Below are positions 1-8,091 of a stretch of 64,000 bases of DNA, piece by piece. Positions within the stretch are counted from its first letter, which is position 1. Each line of letters starts with the position of its first letter. Below the pieces are notes generated by a model. That model was not told the DNA's origin. It saw nothing but the letters and a program-made list of their open reading frames with translations, and did not search any database. This DNA comes from JAGOFO01 sp964522105 (lineage in GTDB: Bacteria; Myxococcota_A; UBA9042; DTJE01), in the NCBI GenBank assembly GCA_964522105.1, contig CAZFVA010000005.1:62001-126000 (forward strand). Reading direction: 5' to 3'. A program made the position numbers and the translations under genes.

Positions 1-2922
1 CTTCTGTCTCAGATATTCCAGAATCAGGCGGTTGTTAATCTGTGTCTGCACGCCCTGATAAGGCGCTTCCAGTCCGGTTTCCAGTATGTCAGCAATGTCC
101 TTCGGGCCCAGAGCACACGGCGGCGGCAGGTCGTAACGGTTGACATCGACATCGGGCAGCGGCCCTATCGCGTCGCCGACTATGCCCGCCAGCACAGACG
201 CCCTTGGAATGATGTTTACGTTGAAAAGGCTGTCACTGTCGGATGTGTTGATGGCCTTTTTGGCCGAAACTACATATTCAAGCCGCGCCCGTTCAGACTT
301 GAACTTCGGATTGTCCAGCTTTGAAATAATGTAGTTGATCTGATCAATGAACATCAGAGGGGCAAGCTCAACTACGCGGGCAACGTTTTCCCGTTTTATC
401 TGCGGGCCGTTGAACCAGTCGTAGATTTCGGAGCCTGAAGGCATATCTGAAAACTTCGGGACCAGACACGGGTCTTTTGTCAGTGGAACAACTTTGACGG
501 GCTGTGGCGCGGAATGAAGGCCTGCGGGTGTCAGGATCACGTCGATCCATTTCAGGATCCAGTAGATTTCGTAATTCGAATCAATGTCGGGGCGATGCTT
601 TATCAGCATCATTCTGGCGGCCCTGTTATCAAGTCCACCGCCGCTGTTGATTGACCGAACCAGCGGGATTGCATCTTCGGCGACGCTGTCATCCCCGCTT
701 ATAATTCTGGAAATCAGTCTTGCCAGATTTTCTTCAACAAGCAGGTCAGCAGGCTTGACTATCCCGATATCCCGCACATATTCGCGGACTTTCAGAAACC
801 ACGCCTGGGCGACGCTGAAGCGCTGGCCGAAGTCGCGGCTGAAAAGCGAAATGATATCTGCCAGCCTTGAAAGACTTCCTTCGACCAACTGGTCATCATT
901 TAGAAGGTCCAGCAGGCCTGCCGACTGGTTCAGCGGGCTCATCAGCGCGTTGATGATTTCCGGCCTGATAAGCGCCCCGGCACTGTCCGCCAGATTCAGT
1001 CGCCCGCCCGGGCTCAGGTGAACGACGATTGAACCGTCCTCAAAGCGCGTCGGCAGGTCATGAGTTTCTTCCAGGCCATCTTTTACCGTAAGCAGTTGCC
1101 TTGATTCCGAAGCCCAGTCAAGGTCCAGCGTTATGTCCCCGGCAGCCTTCCTGGAGATGATGCCCTTACGCACTGTACCTTTCAGATGTAACGGGCCGGT
1201 CGTGCTGATTGAACGTGAAGGTGAGTCGAATTTAATTGCGTCAATATTTACGCTTACAGTTCCCCTCGGGGTTATGGCGGCGCCATCCTGAGCCTGATTA
1301 TAAAGGCTGACAGTGGCCCCGATTTCAGCCTCGGCCAGCGCGGATGCCGACAAAAGCACACGCCCGCTTTCGATATTCAGTTCGCGCACACCTTTCAGTT
1401 CTGTTTCAAGTCTGAATTCGGCAGGAAACTGACATGACGCTGAAACATCTATTGTTCCGGGGTCCTGCATCGACACGCTGCCCTTGACCCGTCCCTTTTT
1501 TACACAGCCGGACAGTTCGGCATTTGCTGCAGTTCCGAAGCACTGGTCTGGAATCGAAAAAACGGCCGAAAACCCGGCGTTGCCGTCGGGAAGATTGAAG
1601 TTCGGATTACCTGACCGTGGTATTTCAAACTCAAGGGTGCCGTTCGATTTAATCTCGTCAATCTGAAAAAGCAGCGCATTGCCCGATTTCAGGAAAGGGT
1701 TGTTGCGTTCGACCTTCATCATCATCACGGGCAGTGAACCTTTATTGGTCTGACGGAAACTACCTGTGACTGATTCCGGGATCGAAAGGCCGTTTTTGAA
1801 AACTGATTTGATGGTAAAGCCAGATTCACAGACGAAGGACTTTCTGGACCCGGAGGCGCCAATCGACAGTTCGTCAAGCTCGATGACCGCGTCATCGCCG
1901 CTTCTGAAAACCATGAACTTGCCGCTGAAGGAAACTGATTCGCGCTCGGCCCAGGCTGTCAGGACGGTGTCAGTTCTATCCGCTGTCCGCAGGGAAAGTT
2001 CGACCAGAGGCAGACTGCCAACCGCGTCTATTCGGCCCTGAATTGATCGGATCAGACGCGTGGAATCGCACAGAAGATCTGGAATATCAACCAGTTCAGA
2101 ATGGATCGAGCCGCCAGCCAGTGGATTTCCAGACATGAAGCCAGCAAGCGCGGCATTCAGGCGCGGCAGGAATATGGACGGAATTTCGATTGAATGGAAG
2201 GCAGCCTTCTTCCCGCCCCGTGCAAGACACAGATTGCCGGAAAATCTTGGTACCAGAACCCCGGTAGCCGGTATTTCTGCCGCTTTGTCGGCGGTCCCGA
2301 ACGACAAAGAACTGATTTCAATCGACAGTGGCTCCCCGACCCGACTGGCAAAGCCTGAAGCGAGCTTGTTGAAACCTTTCTTTGCGAGGTCGGCAACCTC
2401 GGGAACAAGCAAACCGGCCGAATCCAGAAAACGTTTAACCGACTCCAGTTTGTCGGTAGCTGCGGGAACGGCCGCTTCAAGCCCGACAGTCAATCTTGAC
2501 GCAGTGGAAATCAAATGCTCCAGAAACAAAGCCACTTCCGGGTTTTCAATCAGTCGGGAAGCGCCTCGGATGGCCGAAAAAACGTTCCTGATTATCAGCG
2601 GATGGCTGAGAGTGATACTGATGCTTTCTGCCACGGCCTTTCCCGCGGCTGCGTCAAAACCGGTCCTGATGGCAGTTCGGGCCAGAGTCTTGTCCTGAAT
2701 CTCTATATCAAGGGAAAAATCCTGTGAAATTCTAATGTTATGGTGGCCGGGCTCCAGCACGGTTTCGACATCGATCATTGCGCTGGTCATTAAATCAGGC
2801 GTAAATTTGGACAAATCCCAGTCAACAGGCATCGGAATTCTGGCAGGTGAAAAGGCGTCATGGCCTTCCGCGCCAGTCAGTCTTGAAGTCTTTATTTTTA
2901 TGATCGGTCTTGTGGATTTCAT
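1..2922 (-). CDS. Very large unrecognised protein, 5' part (runs off the window)
   Basis: The minus strand is open from an ATG at 2922 to the left edge without a stop, giving at least 974 residues. The start is chosen because GAGG lies 5 bases upstream. The frame stays open to an earlier ATG at 3000 that lacks a good ribosome site. With the chosen start I see no signal peptide or membrane segment. The first 250 residues look helical and amphipathic (Ala/Leu rich, few Cys). The next 450 or so are dominated by alternating hydrophobic/polar strands with Gly/Ser turns, suggesting beta-rich repeats like those of large envelope or lipid-bridge proteins. I do not recognise a family; the AsmA/TamB-like impression is weak. 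It is divergent from the metalloprotease gene at 3094, so regulatory DNA should lie in 2923-3093. That it is a real gene is likely; its function is unknown. Confidence 0.7.
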   Translation of the reverse strand, partial: MKSTRPIIKIKTSRLTGAEGHDAFSPARIPMPVDWDLSKFTPDLMTSAMIDVETVLEPGHHNIRISQDFSLDIEIQDKTLARTAIRTGFDAAAGKAVAESISITLSHPLIIRNVFSAIRGASRLIENPEVALFLEHLISTASRLTVGLEAAVPAATDKLESVKRFLDSAGLLVPEVADLAKKGFNKLASGFASRVGEPLSIEISSLSFGTADKAAEIPATGVLVPRFSGNLCLARGGKKAAFHSIEIPSIFLPRLNAALAGFMSGNPLAGGSIHSELVDIPDLLCDSTRLIRSIQGRIDAVGSLPLVELSLRTADRTDTVLTAWAERESVSFSGKFMVFRSGDDAVIELDELSIGASGSRKSFVCESGFTIKSVFKNGLSIPESVTGSFRQTNKGSLPVMMMKVERNNPFLKSGNALLFQIDEIKSNGTLEFEIPRSGNPNFNLPDGNAGFSAVFSIPDQCFGTAANAELSGCVKKGRVKGSVSMQDPGTIDVSASCQFPAEFRLETELKGVRELNIESGRVLLSASALAEAEIGATVSLYNQAQDGAAITPRGTVSVNIDAIKFDSPSRSISTTGPLHLKGTVRKGIISRKAAGDITLDLDWASESRQLLTVKDGLEETHDLPTRFEDGSIVVHLSPGGRLNLADSAGALIRPEIINALMSPLNQSAGLLDLLNDDQLVEGSLSRLADIISLFSRDFGQRFSVAQAWFLKVREYVRDIGIVKPADLLVEENLARLISRIISGDDSVAEDAIPLVRSINSGGGLDNRAARMMLIKHRPDIDSNYEIYWILKWIDVILTPAGLHSAPQPVKVVPLTKDPCLVPKFSDMPSGSEIYDWFNGPQIKRENVARVVELAPLMFIDQINYIISKLDNPKFKSERARLEYVVSAKKAINTSDSDSLFNVNIIPRASVLAGIVGDAIGPLPDVDVNRYDLPPPCALGPKDIADILETGLEAPYQGVQTQINNRLILEYLRQK

Positions 2923-3093
2923 AAGGCCCTCACTAATCAGCCTTGATAATAAACCATTTTTCACGGAACGTATTCCCGTTGATTCGGCAAAGCATATCAT
3001 TGATGAATTGACGGGAATCCCGGAAGATAAGGGAAGTGCGTTATGTGCCGGATTTTTCAGAATGATGCAGCGCGTCAAATATTTGGTGAAGGC

Positions 3094-4719
3094 ATGAAAA
3101 AAAATATCGCCGTTGTTGTCATTCTGCTTCTTGCCGGACTGTTCGTGTCGGCGTGCGGCAATGACGGTCTTGGAAGAATACCCCCGGTTAACAACTGTAC
3201 CCCGAATTGCTATGACCGGAACTGCGGTTCTGACGGGTGCAACGGAACATGCGGGACCTGCAGCGGTGACCTTTTCTGCGAGCCGATGTCCGGGCTTTGT
3301 CTGGGCGACGGGAAGTACGTTGTTCAGGGAACGCTTGAATATGAATATATGTTTGGCGATGTCAGTTCGGGCAGCGTGTCTCTTGACGGGCCGGACATCC
3401 TTCCGGCGCAGGACCTGCTTGTGACAGTTATTGATGTGGATGGCAATGTAATCGGGGCCAACTTCATCGAGGGTAACGATGGCAGATTTTCAGTTCCTGT
3501 ATCAACCCGGCTTTCTGGTGATGAAAAACTGCTGTTTTCCACAGTCTGGGCACCGGCCGGCAAGGTCATAATGGCCGTTCTGGACCCCGAAACCGAGGCG
3601 AATGACCCTGGCGCAGGCACGTACGACCCGTTCACCTGGGTTGTTGATATTCCGGCCGGGGGCAATGTCGGCCAGATACTTCTGAGCATTGAAGACAATT
3701 CGGGTGCGCTTTTCGTCTTTCTTATGAACCGGCTCAGTTTTGATTCAATCGTGCAGCCCCTGATTGATAAGAATTATGCCGGCAAAGCCAAAGGTCTGGC
3801 CATTCTGTTCGGGGCGTGGGATCCGAACTTCGTTCCGTGTACGTGTTACCACGGCGAGGTAAAATCGTGCATCGGTACAAGCCGCGGCCCCTGCCTCTCG
3901 ACGAAGATCACACTTGTTGACAGCCCCGGCGATTCGTCAGCGTGGGGTTGGGCCGTACATTTTCACGAGTTCGGCCATTACATTCTTGACAGTTATTCAA
4001 AGGACAATTCAAAGGGGGGGGCCCACTATTTCGGCGAGGTCTATTCACCGGAATTTTCCTTCAGCGAAGGTTGGGCGACTTTCATGTCGCTGGTGACGGC
4101 GACGATGTGGTTTGACGAAACCTGGCCTGTTTACTGGGATATCCAGGGCGGTTCCAGCTTCTGGGTCGATTTTGAAAACGGCGCTTACTACGGCGATTCC
4201 TTCGGTACGGTGTCAATGGTTTTCCCGTCGATTACTGCGTCTTCGACTCAAAAGTTGGATGAAAACTGGGTTGCAAGGGCGCTGTACCTTCTGTGGGACG
4301 GGTCCGAAACAGGTTCGGATCCGGACGCAATGCTTACGCTTGAGCAGATGACCGACACAGTTTCGTCAGACCGCTTCCTGCAGGGGTTCGATTTTGCCCT
4401 GAAGGCCGACCTGATTAACTTCCTGGACTCCGCGATATGCCTTTATCCAGAAAAGAAGACAGCTTTGACCGACCGTGTCGTTAACGAACTGGGATTTCCC
4501 TATCACGGCAAACCCAGGTGCACTCAGTATGCTTCCAGCCGACCGGATATCAAGTCGGTCATACCAGCGCCGACGGGGCCCGTCTTGAATCACGCCCCCC
4601 GGGACGACAGACCTTCAGGGATAAGCCGAACTTACGGGCCTTCAAGGATTGCCATTCCGTCGGTCCAGTTGTTTGATGTCACCTTGTCATCTGCAATTCA
4701 TGTCAGGTCCGGTAAGTGA
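3094..4719 (+). CDS. Lipoprotein zinc metalloprotease (HExxH...E type), Cys-rich N-terminus
   Basis: The product has 541 residues. The chosen ATG gives a clean lipoprotein signal ending in the lipobox VSAC with Cys21; a start 17 codons earlier would spoil it. A spaced-cysteine segment (about residues 30-68, with CGSDGC and CGTC) follows, of the kind seen in secreted Myxococcota proteins. The catalytic motif is HEFGH: H291, E292 and H295 with a downstream SEGWA whose E325 is the likely third zinc ligand, the gluzincin arrangement. Between the Cys segment and the catalytic part is a beta-rich region of about 120 residues. It is expected to be anchored to the outer membrane and to cleave proteins or peptides; the substrate is unknown. 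The stop overlaps the ATG of the next gene, so the two are probably co-transcribed. Confidence 0.78.
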   Translation: MKKNIAVVVILLLAGLFVSACGNDGLGRIPPVNNCTPNCYDRNCGSDGCNGTCGTCSGDLFCEPMSGLCLGDGKYVVQGTLEYEYMFGDVSSGSVSLDGPDILPAQDLLVTVIDVDGNVIGANFIEGNDGRFSVPVSTRLSGDEKLLFSTVWAPAGKVIMAVLDPETEANDPGAGTYDPFTWVVDIPAGGNVGQILLSIEDNSGALFVFLMNRLSFDSIVQPLIDKNYAGKAKGLAILFGAWDPNFVPCTCYHGEVKSCIGTSRGPCLSTKITLVDSPGDSSAWGWAVHFHEFGHYILDSYSKDNSKGGAHYFGEVYSPEFSFSEGWATFMSLVTATMWFDETWPVYWDIQGGSSFWVDFENGAYYGDSFGTVSMVFPSITASSTQKLDENWVARALYLLWDGSETGSDPDAMLTLEQMTDTVSSDRFLQGFDFALKADLINFLDSAICLYPEKKTALTDRVVNELGFPYHGKPRCTQYASSRPDIKSVIPAPTGPVLNHAPRDDRPSGISRTYGPSRIAIPSVQLFDVTLSSAIHVRSGK

Positions 4720-5582
4720 TGGACGACGTTCAAATTGATTATGGCTGCCCGGGTTGTGGTCGCCGTCTTTGTGCGCCATCATCATGGGCCGGTCGGATGG
4801 CCGGATGCCCCGTCTGCGCTACGTCAGTCAGCATTCCGGCTGCTTCCACAATCGAACCTGATGACGGCGGCGACACTGTATCTGTGCCTGCGGACAAACG
4901 TGTGCTTGTTCGGGACATGCCGGACATGACCTTCCTTGTGTTGCCGTCGCCTCCCCCTCCGCAGACCGCGCCGGTCAAGCGTGTCGGGTTCCTGCGAAAG
5001 TGGCGCCTGCTGATAATCATTCTGTCCCTGGCCGCTGTCGGCGGTGCCTGGGCTGCCGGTGGGTCCTGGTTTTACAGAAATCACGTCAAGGCCGACGGCA
5101 TCATGCGGCACCGTGGTTTCGGACGGCAACTTTCAAAAGACGAGGTGCCGGTATCTGAATCTTCCCGACTGACGTTCAGGATGTCTGCCGCCGAGGCGGC
5201 TGTCGCGAAGAATCCGCAGGATCTGCAGGCGACTCTGGAGCTTATGGCAGCCTATGATGACGCCGCGAAGTCTATTGGTGTTTTTGGCCGTCGTCACGGA
5301 GCACGTATTCTTAACAACGCGGCATGGCTGTACGCGACGTCTGTTCATAAAGGGATCAGGGACCCGGTCAAGGCGCTTGAACTGGCCTCCAGGGCCGTAG
5401 AGCAAACTCGTCGTTGGGCGCCTGGTATGCTGGATACTCTTGCCGAGGCCCTTCTGCTGAACGGGCGACCGACAGAAGCGCTCGAGACAATAAAGGAAGC
5501 AGCGGCCCTTGACCCTGAAAATCCGGAACTGATAAAGCGGGTCGAATACTTCCAAAACGCACAAATACCCCTTCAACTATAA
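4719..5582 (+). CDS. Zinc-ribbon, single-TM, TPR-like protein
   Basis: About 287 residues. The N-terminus carries two CxxC pairs (CPGC and CPVC, about 20 residues apart) forming a zinc ribbon of the type found at the start of many deltaproteobacterial and planctomycete membrane proteins. A Pro-rich linker and a membrane segment (about residues 96-116) follow. The C-terminal 150 residues contain helical pairs ending in a TPR-like unit (ALETIKEAAALDPENPEL). The ribbon should be cytoplasmic and the TPR part periplasmic. Translation is coupled to the protease gene, since TGA and ATG share one base; a GTG at 4716 is an alternative start. The same ribbon-TM-TPR plan recurs in the large protein at 30337-33756. 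Function is not known. Confidence 0.7.
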   Translation: MDDVQIDYGCPGCGRRLCAPSSWAGRMAGCPVCATSVSIPAASTIEPDDGGDTVSVPADKRVLVRDMPDMTFLVLPSPPPPQTAPVKRVGFLRKWRLLIIILSLAAVGGAWAAGGSWFYRNHVKADGIMRHRGFGRQLSKDEVPVSESSRLTFRMSAAEAAVAKNPQDLQATLELMAAYDDAAKSIGVFGRRHGARILNNAAWLYATSVHKGIRDPVKALELASRAVEQTRRWAPGMLDTLAEALLLNGRPTEALETIKEAAALDPENPELIKRVEYFQNAQIPLQL

Positions 5583-5600
5583 TTGGTTACCTTCTACATC

Positions 5601-5628
5601 TTGACGGACCGGACGTTTGCCCTAAACT
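5601..5628 (+). promoter_or_regulatory. Probable sigma70-type promoter of the decarboxylase gene
   Basis: TTGACG (5601-5606), a 16-base spacer and TAAACT (5623-5628) lie 55 bases before the decarboxylase start. The -10 box has the same TAAnnT form as the promoters before the bactofilin, bS22-like and tRNA genes in this window. Confidence 0.5.
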
Positions 5629-5682
5629 TTGCGAATCTGGAAGGTTCTTTGAACATCCCATCAACACTAAAAAGGAAACGGC

Positions 5683-7926
5683 ATGAGATTTCACTTTCCG
5701 GTCATGATCATCGACGAAGACTTCTGTTCTGAAAATACATCGGGTCTTGGTATTCGGGCCCTTGCCAAGAGTATCGAGGAAGAAGGTTTTGAAGTCATCG
5801 GCGTTACCAGTTATGGCGACCTGACGTCGTTTGCCCAGCAGCAGAGCCGCGCATCGGCTTTTATCCTGTCGCTGGACGACGAAGAATTAATAAATAAGTC
5901 TGAAGAAACGATTAGTCAGTTACGGGGATTTGTTGAAGAAATCCGCTTCCGCAATACTGATATTCCAATATTTCTGTACGGTGAAACGCGCACGGCCCGC
6001 CATATCCCGAACGACGTGCTGAAGGAACTGCATGGTTTCATTCACATGTTCGAGGATACTCCCGAGTTTATTGCCCGCCTGGTCGTACGTGAAGCCAAGT
6101 CGTATGTTGACACTCTTGCGCCGCCGTTTTTCCGCGCGCTGACCCATTACGCGGCGGACAGTTCATATTCATGGCACTGCCCCGGTCATTCGGGTGGCGT
6201 AGCCTTTCTGAAGTCACCGGTCGGACAGATGTTTCACCAGTTCTTCGGCGAAAACATGCTGCGCGCCGACGTCTGCAACTCGGTTGAAGAACTTGGCCAG
6301 CTTCTGGACCATACCGGCCCTGTCGCGGCATCGGAACGTAACGCCGCACGCATTTTCCACGTCGATCATCTGCTGTTCGTCACGAACGGCACGTCAACGT
6401 CCAACAAGATTGTCTGGCATTCGACCGTGGCACCCGGCGACATCGTCGTCGTTGACCGCAACTGCCACAAGTCGATACTGCACGCAATTATCATGACTGG
6501 CGCTGTCCCGGTGTTTCTGATGCCGACCCGCAACAATCTGGGCATCATCGGCCCTATCCCGCGTGAAGAATTCGAGTGGGAGAATATCAAGCGCAAGATA
6601 GAGGCAAATCCTTTTGCCAGGGAAGCACTGAAGAATGATCCGGACGCCAAGCCGCGCGTGTTGACTATCACCCAGAGCACTTATGACGGCATCATTTACA
6701 ATGATGAAGACATCAAACAGATGCTGGACGGTCATATTGATACGCTGCACTTCGACGAAGCTTGGCTGCCTCACGCCACTTTCCATAAGTTTTACATTGG
6801 GTTCCATGCGATAGGTAAAAGCAGTAAACGCTGTCACGAGTCAATGGTCTTTTCGACCCAGTCCACTCATAAGCTGCTTGCCGGATTGTCGCAGGCGTCG
6901 CAGATCCTGGTTCAGGATTCGGAGACGCGGAAGCTGGACCGGGACCTGTTCAATGAAGCTTACCTGATGCACACGTCCACTTCGCCACAGTACGCGATTA
7001 TCGCGTCATGCGACGTTGCGGCAGCGATGATGGAACAGCCTGGCGGTAAGTCGCTCGTTGAAGAATCAATCAATGAAGCCCTGGACTTCCGTCGTGCCAT
7101 GCGGAAGGTTGACGAAGAATGGGGCGATGACTGGTGGTTCAAGGTGTGGGGCCCCGAAGAGCTGGCTGACGAAGGCGTTGGCGATCCGGCCGACTGGGTG
7201 CTGCGTGACGGCGACCCATGGCATGGATTCGGTAAACTGGCACCGAATTTCAATATGCTTGACCCGATCAAAGCGACTGTTATTACCCCTGGACTGAACG
7301 TGGCCGGTGATTTTGCAGAATCAGGTATCCCGGCCCTGGTCGTTACCAAATACCTTGCGGAACACGGCGTTATTGTTGAAAAAACTGGCCTGTACTCGTT
7401 CTTCATCATGTTTACCATCGGCATCACGAAGGGGCGCTGGAACACGCTGATGTCGGAGCTGCAGCAGTTCAAGGATCTGTACGATCGCAATCAGCCTATG
7501 TGGAAGGCCATGCCAGTGTTCGTCGGCAAACACCCGATTTATGAACGTACCGGCCTGCGGGACCTGTGCGCGCAGATACATGAAGTTTATAAAGCCAACA
7601 ATGTGGCCAAACTGACGACCGAAATGTACCTGTCAGACATGATACCTGCCATGAAGCCGGCCGAAGCGTTCGCGATGATGGCTCACCGTGAAGTCGAGCG
7701 CGTGCCGATTGACGACCTGGAAGGCAGAATCACAGCAGTGCTTCTGACGCCCTACCCGCCGGGTATTCCATTACTGATCCCAGGTGAACGCTTCAATGCC
7801 AAGATCGTCAACTACCTGAAGTTCGCCCGCGATTTCAACAAGAAATTCCCGGGGTTCGAAACTGACAACCACGGTCTGGTCAAAGAAGACGGCAAGTTCT
7901 TCGTCGATTGCGTTCTGCGGGACTGA
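5683..7926 (+). CDS. Biodegradative-type arginine/lysine/ornithine decarboxylase (AdiA-like)
   Basis: A PLP-dependent fold-III decarboxylase of 747 residues, the usual length of the inducible Arg/Lys/Orn decarboxylases. It has the N-terminal response-regulator-like wing domain (about 1-125), the PLP domain with the Schiff-base lysine in STQSTHKLLAGLSQAS (Lys397), and the C-terminal domain (YPPGIPLLIPGE). The block MHTSTSPQYAIIASCDVA and the long insert before DPWHGF resemble arginine decarboxylase AdiA more than CadA/LdcC, but I cannot fix the substrate by eye. It removes CO2 from a basic amino acid in the cytoplasm, giving agmatine, cadaverine or putrescine and consuming a proton. The ribosome site AAGGAAA lies 5 bases before the ATG. 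No antiporter or regulator lies next to it, so a polyamine role is as plausible as acid resistance. Confidence 0.88.
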   Translation: MRFHFPVMIIDEDFCSENTSGLGIRALAKSIEEEGFEVIGVTSYGDLTSFAQQQSRASAFILSLDDEELINKSEETISQLRGFVEEIRFRNTDIPIFLYGETRTARHIPNDVLKELHGFIHMFEDTPEFIARLVVREAKSYVDTLAPPFFRALTHYAADSSYSWHCPGHSGGVAFLKSPVGQMFHQFFGENMLRADVCNSVEELGQLLDHTGPVAASERNAARIFHVDHLLFVTNGTSTSNKIVWHSTVAPGDIVVVDRNCHKSILHAIIMTGAVPVFLMPTRNNLGIIGPIPREEFEWENIKRKIEANPFAREALKNDPDAKPRVLTITQSTYDGIIYNDEDIKQMLDGHIDTLHFDEAWLPHATFHKFYIGFHAIGKSSKRCHESMVFSTQSTHKLLAGLSQASQILVQDSETRKLDRDLFNEAYLMHTSTSPQYAIIASCDVAAAMMEQPGGKSLVEESINEALDFRRAMRKVDEEWGDDWWFKVWGPEELADEGVGDPADWVLRDGDPWHGFGKLAPNFNMLDPIKATVITPGLNVAGDFAESGIPALVVTKYLAEHGVIVEKTGLYSFFIMFTIGITKGRWNTLMSELQQFKDLYDRNQPMWKAMPVFVGKHPIYERTGLRDLCAQIHEVYKANNVAKLTTEMYLSDMIPAMKPAEAFAMMAHREVERVPIDDLEGRITAVLLTPYPPGIPLLIPGERFNAKIVNYLKFARDFNKKFPGFETDNHGLVKEDGKFFVDCVLRD

Positions 7927-8091
7927 ACACCAGTTATCCTTTCTAATTCAATCTTTATCAGCCAGCGTCTGACTGAATCGCAATTTCCGGCCTGGATTAA
8001 TCCGCCATTTGCAGTCGGCAGAAAATTCCTGCTGATAGAATGCTTCTGATTGTTGGTGACTTCAGTTGGATGGTTACGGGCGGATGCGCGG

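Noticed and set aside
2060..2698. A 212-codon plus-strand frame within the left-edge gene
   Set aside because: The minus-strand frame is open across the entire 2.9 kb and has a ribosome site; the plus frame has no start signal and odd composition.
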